Positions 32,878 through 44,152 of a DNA stretch of 64,000 bases are shown piece by piece. The stretch's first letter is position 1. Every line of letters starts with the position of its first letter. Under the pieces are notes generated by a model. It had not been told where the DNA came from and made no database searches. It worked only from the letters and a program-made list of their open reading frames with translations. Made by a program: the position numbers and the translations under genes. The DNA comes from Skeletonema tropicum (taxonomy: Eukaryota > Bacillariophyta > Thalassiosirophyceae > Thalassiosirales > Thalassiosiraceae), in contig CM074143.1 in the NCBI GenBank assembly GCA_037178625.1, positions 1,922,001 through 1,986,000 of the forward strand, given 5' to 3'.

Positions 32878-33790
32878 AAGAATGATTGGAGAATTGGAGG
32901 GCTAGGGTGTGGAATTATGTTGCGTTTACTCTCATTTTGAATAAATACAAAGTTAATCATTTGGGGTGGTAAGATACGATAAATAGGAGCCACATCTTTG
33001 ATATTAATGTGCTATTCTTTACCCATGTCTCGCTAGAGATAGAGAGTTGGGACCATCTTCGATGTGACTGCATTCAACTTCCCCACTGCTTCTATGCTAG
33101 TGTGATGCTTTCACACTGAACAACACTGCAAAGCGAATAATTGAGTGACGAAGTACAAAGCTGTACTGCCGCACTCCATCGAGCTCTCTCTACTGGACGT
33201 CCTAATACAATACACAATCATTGTCCTCTCCTAGCTCCTGCGCTCGTTTTGTTACTGTTGCAAGAATAGTGAGCTTTGAAAGCTGTTCATGTTTGCGACC
33301 ATCCTCAGCCACACCCGCCCGCTTTCTCAGCCTTAACCAGACATAAACACATTGTTCCGAGGGAGGATGGAACACGAGGCAACTTCGACTGATTACTTCT
33401 TATGGTTTACACACCCATCGGTTGGTTCGCAAGCCAGGTCAAACCAATTGTACTACTTAAATTGTGTAAACCATTGATTCTTCATAAGAATTTATTTTGA
33501 AACACCTATTCTTTTTTTCAGTATCTAGTGAAGTACGGCCATTAATCTTTTCTTTGCCACCCAAGCATCATTGAGAAGCACAGATCAACGTTGTGTCATC
33601 TATGGAGCATGTAGATTGTAAGTTGTTTTCATATTCAAATTCGCAGAGAGCGAATAGATCGTGTTGCCATCATGAGAAAGTTGCCACGCTGCTAGCTCTT
33701 CGTTTTTATTGAAATTTCTTTTGAAAGGTGGACCAAAGACCAAACAAAATGAATAATTTTTTTGCACAACAACAACATCACACACTAAGA
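32878..33790. other. Intergenic stretch with a foldback at 33397-33493
   Basis: No gene. CTTATGGTTTACACA (33400) pairs imperfectly with TGTGTAAACCATTGATTCTT...ATAAGAA (33463-33490), forming a hairpin of about 95 bp that looks like a tiny MITE. Plus-strand gene ends and minus-strand gene ends meet across this stretch. Confidence 0.45.
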
Positions 33791-34214
33791 CTAAGACTTT
33801 TTGTCATCATTAATCCCCTCCCTTAAACTGGCACATTCAACAAAGTAGCCATAGATAAAATCTCCCATTGTTCCTACAAACTGCGAACAATAACACAAAG
33901 ATATGACGTGGTGAGACGAATATTAATAATTTTTTGATGCACGATTATATTATAATTTGTGCATAAAATTCAATCAAACAAACAGGGGGGTGACATGATG
34001 AACTCACTGCTCCACCTAACATTGGCCACGCAGTCGGCCGCACTGATTGAGATCGCAAGACGCTAAATCCTGCTCCTCCTATGGTTCCAGCTGCACATAA
34101 TCTATATTGAGAAAGGATGCATTTTGTTAGTTCCTCTTTCCTTTGCTCTGGCGTTAGTTGTTGACTGCCCACCTTCTGATGTGGATTGTCAGTGGAGGTA
34201 TTATTATTTGTCAT
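33791..34214 (-). CDS. Small two-exon, probably membrane-associated protein (98 residues)
   Basis: Exon 1 34214-34008 encodes MTNNNTSTDNPHQKVG through KCILSQYRLCAAGTIGGAG to PTAWPMLGGA. Intron 34007-33881 (GTGAGT...TCGCAG, 127 bp, phase 0). Exon 2 33880-33791 encodes FVGTMGDFIYGYFVECASLR...DDKKS and stop. The splice restores a continuous glycine- and alanine-rich hydrophobic region with G-x3-G spacing, C-x2-YR-x-CA and GDFIYGYFVEC, typical of small membrane proteins of mitochondria. The layout is similar to small proteins such as TMEM141, but I cannot establish orthology. It shares a 387-bp divergent upstream region with the LRR gene. Confidence 0.65.
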
Positions 34215-34601
34215 GTTGTCGATTGTATATTAATGCCGCCGCAGAGACGACAGCTTCGTATCAAACAAGCTACTGTATCCGTCACTCCTCTACAGTTGCG
34301 TACATATGTACCGTTGGTATGAACACCGGTAGTTGATTGGCAACTGGCAACTGGCAAACAACAATCAACTCATGGTGGGTGGTCGGTGGGCTTCGGTGGG
34401 TTGTGTCAGAAGGGCCGTTTTCTTGTGAGAAGCCAAATTTGGTGAGCAAATGCCAACAAAGTAGATGCCGACAAAGTTGGTCAATCGTTGCAATGCTGCA
34501 TTTGCCCGCCACTGCAAGCTCACTCCTCCTCCGAAAACCCATAAATCTATCAGCAGCTGAAGCAGCAGTTCTTCAAGTACTGCTCTGTCATTGAAGTCAA
34601 C
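34215..34601. promoter_or_regulatory. Divergent promoter region, 387 bp
   Basis: Lies between the start codons of the 98-residue gene (minus) and the LRR gene (plus). It contains CAACTGGCAACTGGCAA and short GGTGGG repeats. No TATA box is certain. Confidence 0.4.
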
Positions 34602-37600
34602 ATGGCATCAAATGATTCGAACGAAGTTCAGGACTCCATCCTCCAGAACACTAGTCAATCTCAATCTCATCATAATAATATAACAGAAATTATGAGGAGA
34701 TTGAGACAGCGGAAGGAAAGGGAAGCCCGTCGCGACGCCGAGAACCGCATACGTAACTTTAACTATGCAAAATCGATAGGAAGTAATAATGCGGATGGGA
34801 AAGAAGAGGAAGAGATTCAACCTCTGAGTTCAGTGGCGCAACGATATCTCGGCAGTCTAGCAGGCAACGGAGATGTGCTGGATGATGATGACGGAGATTA
34901 TGCCGCTGGTCAATCAAACTCCGATATTAATGTTCAAGAGCAAACGATAGATGCAGTGCCAGATAACTCTGGAGGAAACGATGCTGCTGCTGCAGAAGTA
35001 GATGTTGATAACACTATCGCTTCTAAGACAGCGGTTTCCTCAACCAATCGAATGCAAAATGGAGGCGACGATAAGGATGGCTCAGCCATGATCGTCGAAG
35101 ATATGAATGCTGAATCTGACAATGACGATGGAGAAGTCCATGCAATGTCAGACTCATCTACTTCAGACGATATAGAATCGCCGAGCGAGGATGATGATAG
35201 AAGTAAAAGCAATGACATGCTTGCGGCTGCAGGGGTGGCAGGTACAGCTGTTGAAGGAGGTGCAGTATCAGCAACTACAACAATATATGGAAGAGAGGAT
35301 TCATCATCAGATCCTACTGAAGGAGATGGTATTGCGACAGACTTCGGTAATTCTACAGATGTTTGTCCATCTATTCCAGAAAATGAAGCCGTTCATAACG
35401 ATCACAATAATGAAGAGACAAGCAACGACGGCATGTCCACAACCTGCATTGATGGGGAGGAGGAACCGGATGAAATCCAGGATGAGGATCAAACTGAATA
35501 TTGTGGCACTGTGGTCGCAGGTGCACTCTCTCAGCAAACAAACAAGTTCAGTGACCAATCTGGCCATGCTATTGTTGACGAAGAATCGCTATGTACTGAT
35601 ACAACTCCTGTGCCACAAAATAATGACACACCACCGGGTCAATCGCTAGAGAGAGAAGATCTTCCCTATGAAGACGAAACTGTTGGTCGAACAAATCAAC
35701 GTCGAAAGTTGATGTTTATACTTTGCGCATTGGCTGTAACCGCGGCAGTTGTTGCAGGAATGGCAGTTGGTGTCGACCGAGGGCTGAACCATATTGACAA
35801 AGCGTCAACACTTATTATTCCCGTTCCAACTCAATCACCAACATCTGAACCTTCATTGTCAGTTCCGCCGTCAGATTTTCCATCATTATCTCCGTCTGAG
35901 AGCCCATCGACGACACCTAGTGCTCCTCCTTCAATCAGTACTATGCCTAGCATTTCACCAACAACTACGATGCCTCCCACACTATCTGCCGCTCCTTCGT
36001 CTCAGCCTTCAAGTCAACCCAGTTCTGAGCCAACATCATCTCCATCAATCTCTTCCGCTCCATCTGACGCGCCAAGTGCATCACCATCAATTTCGACAAT
36101 GCCAAGCGCATCACCAAGTGCAACACCTACTGGTTCGGTAAGGGCTTTTCTCTTCTGGTATTTTTTCAACTCTGTGTGCGCGTATTCTAACTGAATCAAC
36201 CTTGTTTTATTTGATATAAAAGCCTTCCTCCACTCCTTCATCATTTCCAACTTCATCTCCATCGTCCGCTCCATCAGTTTCAAGTCAGCCATCATCTATG
36301 CCGTCGCTTGAAATTGAGCCCTTCAGAACCATGCTGAAGAAAGCATCGCCGAAAAGTGCAGAGAGACTACACAGAGAAAGAGCATACCAATACAAAATGA
36401 TGATGTGGGTCTACTATGAAACAGACTATGATAACTACACCGACGAAGAGCGTTTGCAACTTTGGGCTCTGGGATGTTTCTTTGAGGCCACGCTTGGGGT
36501 GCATTGGGATGATAACACAAACTGGATGGAGATTTCGCACAACATCACTGCATGTGATTGGTATGGGTTGACATGCAACGAAAGAGGAATGGTGACGAGA
36601 ATCGAATTAGCTCAAAACCACGTGCAGCGGAATATTCCTGTAGAGTTCAAGGTGCTTCCTAGCCTGCAATATCTGGGTTTGGCTGAGAATAGTATTGGTC
36701 GATTGGATCCGATGCTATTTGAAATGTATACACTAGAAGTAATCGATTTGGATGGGAATGGGATTGAAACAATACCCGATGAGATTCCCATTCGAAATCA
36801 AGTGAAAGAACTATACCTAGCCGGGAATAGAATTAGAGAGATCCCAGAGAGTATTTTAATGCTGTCAAAGTTGGAGGTACTATGGCTGTGGACAAACTTG
36901 CTGGAGGATACGTTACCTGAATTTATGAGCAAAATGTCGAATCTTGTTGAGCTGGACCTTGAAGACAACTTCCTCTCAGGTGACTTGTGGCCCGCTGCCG
37001 AGATGCAAAGTCTCCAACACCTTTATGTCTTCGATAATATTATGGGCGGCGAAATTACTAGCGGCTTTTTAGGAGGAAACATCACATACGCAGATGGAGA
37101 TTTGGAATCTTCTCCTGTGCTAAAACGTTCGACGCTAAAGTCTCTCGACATGTCTACGAATTATTATTATGGAACAATCCCAACGAAATTAACAACCATG
37201 GTCAATATGGAAGAACTTTACCTGGAAGACAATGAACTTAGCGGCATCATCCCTCCAGAGATTTTCAATTTGGGGAATCTTAACACGCTGTTCCTTGGAA
37301 CGAATTATTTGTCATCTGTTATCCCATCAGAGATAAGTCACGCCAGATCTCTCAAATCGTTCCATGCAGAAAACAATTACCGCGAATCGGACAGCGGGTG
37401 GATCGAATCAAAAGGAATCTATGGGGAATTACCTGCGACAATGATGAACTTGAATCAGCTCGAAGAGCTCGTGCTTGATAACAACTATGTGGAAGGAACG
37501 TTGATGTCAGAGCTGGGAACTCTAGAACATCTCTCCAAACTGAGGTTGGTGCTGAATATGTTGGAGGGCCCCATTCCAAGCTCTGTACAAAATTTGGCCA

Positions 37601-38994
37601 GGCTGAAGGATTTGCAGCTCTGGGGAAATTACATGACTGGCTCTCTTCCAAACTTTCTATCGCTTGAATTGGAACGATTACAATTACACGACAACTCATT
37701 TATTGGCACTATCCCAACTGATTGGGCTCAGTGTCGCAATTTGACTGTTCTTGATGTGTCTTACAACGATTTGACAGGACCCATCCCGAATGAATTTGGA
37801 AATCTCGCAAATCTTGAGGAGTTTTACACTGAACACAATGTCCTTTACGGGTTTATGCCCGAGGAGGTCTGCCTTTTGAGAAGCGAGTCACTAGACGAGC
37901 TTTCAGCAAACTGCGATGTGCCTAGAGAAAACACGCTACGGCCAACACGCAAGCCCACAACGTGGAGCGAAGGGTTTGTTCGGCATCATCGCAACCTTCA
38001 AAAAGAAAAAGAAAAAGAGAAAGAAAAACCACCAGATCTTCTCATTACTTCAAGTCCATCCGAATCTCCCGTGACAAGCTTGCCTACTGAGACCCCGTCT
38101 CTGTTACAATCGCTACCAAATGCTCTAGGAACGAACTCTCCAACTGGTAGACCGTCATTGTTGCCATCGATTCATGTTCAAATAGATCCTACTATTACCG
38201 CGAGTCCAACTTCAAATCCATCAGACTATGTCATGACAAACTCTCCAACTGATGGCCCTTCGTTGTTACCATCGAGTCAGGTAAACATTTATTTATTTCT
38301 GCACTTTTGAATTGATCGACCTTTTATCCCCACTCACTATCTCCTGCTCTTCTCCCCACGCCACCGTAATACAACAGCTAACTGAACCACCTTCAAGTCA
38401 AGCTCCTACCTTCCCACCTTCGTTTACTCCATCAATGGCTCTGTCCCATCCACCTTCATTCACTCCATCAAAGGCTCATTCTCAATCACCAAGCCCAAAC
38501 CCTTCAATTTCAATGAGGCCGATGAGCTCGCCGACTTCGGATCCAACGTTATCAATCATACCTACGTTTGCTCCCACGAGAAGACCATCGAAGAGTCCCA
38601 CTAAACCACCAACTGAGTCTCCAACTTTCCCACCTTCACCCAAGCCGTAAGTATTATTCCATTGCATCAATGTTGATCACTTTTGTTTCACTCATTAAAC
38701 TCACGATACATGCACTTAAATCAATTTTTACATAGCACGAAAAATCCTACCAAATCCCCCACGGATGAACCGTCAATCTCGATTCCTCCCTCTGCAGCCC
38801 CAACAGTCGAGTATTTCTGGGTGTGCACGTGTTGTACGTATTGTCGTATTGATGCAGATATTCATCCAACAATGAAGCCCACAAGAAGACCCACTCCACG
38901 ACCGACGAGGAGTCCCTCTCCAACTTGGGTAGAAGCAGAGAGCCCCACCCGACCTTCTGTTTGGTGGAACAAGCGCGTGAACGAGCTCACGTAA
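34602..38994 (+). CDS. Leucine-rich-repeat transmembrane protein with Pro/Ser/Thr-rich linkers
   Basis: Four exons: 34602-36137, 36223-38280, 38378-38646, 38736-38994, joined by GT-AG introns of 85, 97 and 89 bp and giving about 1373 residues. The N-terminal 365 residues are acidic and disordered with a short coiled basic start (EIMRRLRQRKEREARRD). One membrane segment lies at about 370-390 (LMFILCALAVTAAVVAGMA), so the N-terminus is probably cytosolic. A PSxxPS-type linker (SPSESPSTTPSAPPS) precedes an LRR-cap-like region (near 593) and some 15 plant-type LRRs (LQYLGLAENSIG, MEELYLEDNELSGIIPPE). A second PST stretch and a basic PTRRPTPRPTRSPSP tail end it. The linkers resemble mucin-like wall-spanning spacers. 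A surface or wall-facing receptor or adhesin is likely; no kinase domain is present. Confidence 0.88.
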
Positions 38995-39164
38995 ACTAAA
39001 ATTTATTTCACCTGCTGAAGTGCTTGACTTGAAACGATTCAATGATAAAATAAATGAAAGTTAGTCTTAGGTATAAATAGATTGGACTGAATTCACTCCG
39101 ATGCTCTCAGTCTCCCCACTCCGTCGACCATTATTTGCCATGTTCATATCAAACCCTACGCTCT
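38995..39164. other. Convergent intergenic region, 170 bp
   Basis: The LRR gene (plus) and the RING-like gene (minus) end here facing each other. AATAAATGAA-type polyadenylation-like sequence occurs near 39048. Confidence 0.4.
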
Positions 39165-42100
39165 TCAGCCATTCTTTCTAGAACCCAACAAGGCTTTGAC
39201 ACCGGCATAAATGCCAACTACCACATATGGAGCGACAAGACACGTAACTGGATTTCGTAGCAACGCTCCAACTTTGGGTAAAGAACCATAGACAGTATCG
39301 ACAGAAGCATCAATGGTTCGAAAAATGGGTCGATGGATCGATTGTAGCAAGGAGACTGACTTGGGGAATACTAGCCCGTACAGCAAACCAAAAGATACCT
39401 TGCGGATGACAGCATAGCAAGTAGCGCCTACCCCATACACACCCACCGCAATACAGCCCTGTTGCCACAACTCAAGCTTTGTCTTCCTGCTGCGCTTCAC
39501 GCCGTAGCAGACACCATATCCAACCGAAAAGAAGAAGAATAGGTATACCACAACAATGATCAACAGTTGCAATACTGTCAATACCAAGTAGATATTCAAT
39601 GTGGTCACAACAATAGCTTGACCTTGCGAAAGAGGCAGACGCGGCAATGCCCCAAAGGCCGTCAAGTTTAGAACGCAAAGTTGATTGAGCATTCGTAGAG
39701 AGCGATCAATGCGGAATACCTTCAAGAATTGATAGGATGCATACAGCGTGTCCACCATGGCGTTACCGAACAATTCCTTCTCTTTCTCTTTGTCCTTATC
39801 CGACGCATTCTTTGGGAGCTGGAATAGTGGGGCCAAAAGAGCTTGCTCCTTTTTATCCATCCGATAAATATTGCCATTATTCTTCCCTGGCACTTTTTGC
39901 AATACTCCCCAAGTAACGAGCTTGAGCACATTTGTCTTTTGTTCCTCTCCACCAAGAGCATCAAGACTGATAAATCCATGACTGGAGTGTAGCAACCTCC
40001 ACAGAAGTTTGGCAATCCCCTTCTTCCGTCCAATGTACCAACGCTTTTGCTTGAATGGGGGTTTAGTAATTGTAATACTTACAGCCGACTTTGCCTTTGG
40101 GCGGTTGGCACGACGCTCTCTCCTTTCTGCAACACAATCGGAGCAATCACATGCATCCTCGTCGTCGGTATCATCATCATTGGGGATGAGCTTCAAGCCC
40201 ATCATTTTCACCACTAGTAGATTTCTGCATCGTGGGCATTCAATGAATCGTCGACTCTCCGTCTCAATGTTATCTTTGTTGTAGAATTTTTTGACGGGAT
40301 ACTCGTAGCGTTCATCGTCCCATCTGTCATACTCGCCAGTAGCGCCTGGTTCATCGGACCGAGTCACGGTAGCCATGCGCAACATGCAAGCAGCGCAAAA
40401 GCGAGTGGAAGAAGATTCCTCTTTCCCATCCGTTCCACAGCAGGGCAGTGTTACTGTTCCAATAGAGAGAAGAAGAGGTATTTGGTAAGTTTGCAATGAG
40501 TCAAAAAATTCCATCAGCAATAAATACGCCAACGAATTTCCGTGAGCAATAAATACACAAACGAAGCAGAGCACCACAAACCACTTACCCAAACGTCTCC
40601 ACACATCACTCGGATCATCCGCACGGAAGCAAGCAGCACACCTATTCGCACCAGTACAAATCCCATCAAAATTCTCCTCAGAACTATCGGAATAATCATC
40701 TCCACTATCATACCCATCAGGCTTGATGGTGGTAGTCAACCTGCTTTGACGTCCATTATTCCCACCATTTCGATTATTCCTCCCCCCACCTCCTTGTTCC
40801 AATGCATCATGCATATTGATAATATTTCGTAAAAATGGTGGAACAAATGGGGGGAAGTCATCATCATCATTATTATTGCCTCCGGGTCCACCACCACGAC
40901 CACCACCACCCATCATAAAGCCGGAAAAGCCAGGGGGCATTCCACCAAAGATTCCACCTCCTCCTCCTCCACCGCCGCCGGCACGACCAATTCCTGCCAT
41001 ATCTTCCATAAAACGACGAAATCCTGGAGGTATCCCCCCATCATCGTCATTATTATTATTCCCTTGTCGATTATTATCATTGCCATTAGTTTGTTCCCCC
41101 CCCTCATCATCTTCATTGTCATCCATGATATGGATACGATCATCATCTTCTTCTTCTTCACTTGAAAGTGAATCCTCCTCCTCCTCTTCATCTTCATTAT
41201 CCTCTAAACGAGGAACGGGCAGTGGACCAGTCGCATCAACCGGAGGGGCACGAATGAACCCACCACCACCACCAATGCGAACATTATTATTATTCGTAGT
41301 AGCAGCAGCATTCCGCCCACGTTGAGTATTATTCCCACCACCACCACCACCACGCAATCCTCTCGGTGCATTTCCTCCACGTCGTGCATTACGATTAATT
41401 CTACCACCGTTACCACCACCTACCACAAATCGTGGTGGTGGTGGTGGTGGTTGTGCAGTATCATCATCTTCTTCGGAGGAAGAATCATCACTGTCAGTAT
41501 GACCATTACGATTCATCAATGGTGGAATTGATGATGATGATGATGAGTCACTACTGTCATCACTACTACTATCATCATCCCCGTCATTGTTTAATACAGC
41601 AAATCGATTATTGTTTGCATCAGTATCATCCCCCTCAGTATCAAAATCTTCCAAATGCGGCATGGAATCATTATCATCATCATCATCATTGGTGCGTATC
41701 GTAGAAGAGTGACTGGAATCATCCCGATCCACTAATTGGGGCATATCACCATCAGAGCTGGTGCTATCATCACGATGGAGTAATTGTGGCATGTCATCAT
41801 CATCATCGCTGCTGTCATTGTTGGAGGAATCATCATCACTATCGTTGTCACTACCGCTATCATCATTTTGATTGCGGGCGTCATTGTTGGTAGGAACATC
41901 TTCCAACGGAGGCATGCTCCCCCCATCATCATCCTCATCATCGTCATTACGGAGGATTATTGGTGGACCCTCCCTATCAATTCCCTCGAAAGGATCTCGC
42001 AACTCTGGCAATAGCTGTGCCATTTGTACGAGCATTCGTCTCGTTTCTGCGTTTGCCATTGGATTCGGGGGCAAGGGCTGTTGTTCGGGTGGTTCTTCTT

Positions 42101-42677
42101 GTTGCTGCCGTTGGTCATCGTTAGCATTGGTGACTCTCCTTGACCGCGGGAGAGGTGCATCATTGTCATTATTATTACTGTTGGTAGTTTCGTTCGTATT
42201 GCTGTCACCACCACCGCCGTTATTATTATTATTACTGCTGCTACTACCAAAGCTAAAGACTGGGGGAGGATTAGTATCAGCATTGGTACCACCAGTAGTA
42301 CCAAAATCAAACACGATTCGCCGAGAAGAAGGGGCAGATCCACCGGTGGTCGCAGTGTTGTTGTTGGATGAGGATGAATTATTATTATTCTCATTCGATT
42401 GAGGAGGACGTCTCGCATGAACAATACGTCTCGACGGAGCAACTGCACCCGGAGCTAAAAATGCATCTCCGGCTGGAAAGCTCGTGAATGATGGATTGGA
42501 GTCTTCGTCGGAGTTAGTATCATCTCCTGATCGTTGCCGTTCTGCATCGTTGGGGAGGGAAATCCAGCCTCCGCGGTTGTTGTTGTTTGATGTTGGTGGT
42601 GGTTGATTGGCATCCATTATTTTTATTGTTGGCTCAGCAATGGCATGCAAGATGGATGGAGAAGTCAATGCGGTCAA
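39165..42677 (-). CDS. RING-like zinc protein with low-complexity N-terminus and C-terminal membrane segments
   Basis: A long open frame from 42677; the ATG at 42617 (MDANQPPP) is a likely alternative start. An in-frame intron 40588-40454 (GTAAGT...AACAG, 135 bp) is removed, leaving about 1125 residues. Residues 30-670 are D/N/S/G-rich, encoded by trinucleotide-repeat-like DNA. A RING-like set of cysteines follows (RCAAC, then LPCC across the splice, FCAACM, CPRCRNLL), probably a zinc-binding E3 module. The C-terminal 250 residues contain several hydrophobic spans (VLQLLIIVVVYLFFFF; CIAVGVYGVGATCYAV; VAPYVVVGIYAGV). A membrane-bound ubiquitin ligase is the best guess; the family is not recognised. 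A second tiny intron candidate (33 bp, 40050-40082) is discussed separately. Confidence 0.75.
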   Translation of the reverse strand: MTALTSPSILHAIAEPTIKIMDANQPPPTSNNNNRGGWISLPNDAERQRSGDDTNSDEDSNPSFTSFPAGDAFLAPGAVAPSRRIVHARRPPQSNENNNNSSSSNNNTATTGGSAPSSRRIVFDFGTTGGTNADTNPPPVFSFGSSSSNNNNNGGGGDSNTNETTNSNNNDNDAPLPRSRRVTNANDDQRQQQEEPPEQQPLPPNPMANAETRRMLVQMAQLLPELRDPFEGIDREGPPIILRNDDDEDDDGGSMPPLEDVPTNNDARNQNDDSGSDNDSDDDSSNNDSSDDDDDMPQLLHRDDSTSSDGDMPQLVDRDDSSHSSTIRTNDDDDDNDSMPHLEDFDTEGDDTDANNNRFAVLNNDGDDDSSSDDSSDSSSSSSIPPLMNRNGHTDSDDSSSEEDDDTAQPPPPPPRFVVGGGNGGRINRNARRGGNAPRGLRGGGGGGNNTQRGRNAAATTNNNNVRIGGGGGFIRAPPVDATGPLPVPRLEDNEDEEEEEDSLSSEEEEDDDRIHIMDDNEDDEGGEQTNGNDNNRQGNNNNDDDGGIPPGFRRFMEDMAGIGRAGGGGGGGGGIFGGMPPGFSGFMMGGGGRGGGPGGNNNDDDDFPPFVPPFLRNIINMHDALEQGGGGRNNRNGGNNGRQSRLTTTIKPDGYDSGDDYSDSSEENFDGICTGANRCAACFRADDPSDVWRRLGKWFVVLCFVCVFIAHGNSLAYLLLMEFFDSLQTYQIPLLLSIGTVTLPCCGTDGKEESSSTRFCAACMLRMATVTRSDEPGATGEYDRWDDERYEYPVKKFYNKDNIETESRRFIECPRCRNLLVVKMMGLKLIPNDDDTDDEDACDCSDCVAERRERRANRPKAKSAVSITITKPPFKQKRWYIGRKKGIAKLLWRLLHSSHGFISLDALGGEEQKTNVLKLVTWGVLQKVPGKNNGNIYRMDKKEQALLAPLFQLPKNASDKDKEKEKELFGNAMVDTLYASYQFLKVFRIDRSLRMLNQLCVLNLTAFGALPRLPLSQGQAIVVTTLNIYLVLTVLQLLIIVVVYLFFFFSVGYGVCYGVKRSRKTKLELWQQGCIAVGVYGVGATCYAVIRKVSFGLLYGLVFPKSVSLLQSIHRPIFRTIDASVDTVYGSLPKVGALLRNPVTCLVAPYVVVGIYAGVKALLGSRKNG
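40454..40588 (-). other. In-frame, stop-free 135-bp intron of the RING-like gene
   Basis: A GTAAGTGG donor and an acceptor ending AACAG, phase 1. Splicing joins RRL to VTLPCCG and brings the zinc ligands together; retention would add 45 residues, mainly hydrophobic (VVLCFVCVFIA). Confidence 0.7.
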
Positions 42678-43529
42678 TGACCAATTTTAAATGTATCAAT
42701 GTCAACGACAATGAAGTTGAGTGAAAAATCTAGTGCGTTGACGGCTTCGCTCGCCCTCGCTTTGTTGTTGAGTGAGCTTTGAGCCGGCTTCCTTGATAGT
42801 ACTTTGTGGGCTGTGCGTGTGGGCTATGCTGTTGGTCGCGTCGGTCTTGGGTGCGCGCAATCAGCGAGCATGATTCGGCATCTTTACTGTAGTACTAATT
42901 CCATTATTATGGGTGCCGTTAAGATTAATTTACGGTAATCGAACTCACCTTTTCCTCAATTTGGCCCTCCGAGTGCAGGCCCCCGCGCCCGCCCGACGCC
43001 GAGCCATAAGCCTGTCTTACGCGCGCCCTGGACGCACGCAACCATTTTTTTGACACCTCCACCATGGCGGCCTACTAACTAGCCCCCGAATTTTATTTCA
43101 GATATAGACAAGATATAGACATAAACAATGATACAGTCCTTTAGAGTGTGTTAATGTGAATGTTGTATACAAAGGAATCGTACTAATATCTCATTTTCTC
43201 GCTGAGATATGCATTTTTGTTTACCCATAGTATTTGCTAGACAAATTTGGCTAACAAGCTCTAGCTTAGAATGGAACCACTGTTTCTTGGGGGGCTGATG
43301 CAACCCAAACTATCCTGACTAGGATTCATCTCCTGAGATATAGGCTAAAACGGTCCTATCATCGTTTTGGGCATAAAGTAGAGTACATTTGTCAGCCTAT
43401 CGACCTCCCTACGGCCAATTTACCATGGTTGAGGTGGGTGAAAAAATGGTTTTGTTCGCCCACGTGTTTTGGCGGGTCAGGCTTATCACAAACCCATCAC
43501 CCATCGCATCCACCGACCATCCACCAACC
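42678..43529. promoter_or_regulatory. Upstream region of the RING-like gene and intergenic sequence
   Basis: The segment 42725-42932 recurs as a direct, diverged copy at 54999-55212 (shared AAAATCTAGTGCGTTGACGG and GGGTGCGCGCAATCAGCGAG). No gene is supported downstream to 43529. Sequence near 43200 (GAGATATGCATTTTTG) is echoed near 43811 (GAGATATGCATTTGAAG). Confidence 0.5.
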
Positions 43530-44152
43530 ACCACCCTACTACTTCTATTGACCTTTCCACAGCGGGCACGCCCAGTGGGCTATGTGATCATTTTGCATTT
43601 TGTGATATTTCCCCACTTTTCCAAATTCTGTGACTAAGATCGATTTTTTCACAATTTTGTTAGCAAAATCCTCTAGCTTTGGGCCATGGCGGCCAAAATT
43701 AAGTTTCAGGGAAGTGGTCTAAATGCTAGCCCCGAGATACTATCCTTTAGGTGACTATTATGTGAGTATATACTGTGCGTGGGAGGTGGTGAAGGCGTAT
43801 ATTTTCGTCGAGATATGCATTTGAAGGTGCTCTCTAACTGGGTGCTAGCTTTGATGGCTGATGGCCAAAGTTTTTTACATGGCAAAAAGCTAGTGTACTC
43901 TCACATGCATTTCTCAGCGGGGAATTGGAATTTTCGGCCGACCAACATATGTATAGAGTCGACAATATAGTCGACGAAAGGTTGGTAGTACAGGAAATGC
44001 ATACTAGACATCTTCCTGAGAATTAATTTTGGCCATGAGAGCTGCTCTCTAACTGAAAGCTCTAACAAAATTGTGAAAAAATAAAAAATCGATCTGTAGT
44101 CACAGAATCGGGGAAAAAGTGGATGAGAAGAGAAAGTGGGCTGCCGTGGAAA

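Noticed and set aside
38800..38870. A further small intron in the last exon of the LRR gene around EYFWVCTCC
   Set aside because: The only GT-AG pair would give about 37 bp, and the frame is open without it.
41204..41947. Several Met/Val/Ile-rich frames on both strands at 41-42 kb
   Set aside because: Frame shadows of the D/N-rich trinucleotide tracts of the RING-like gene.
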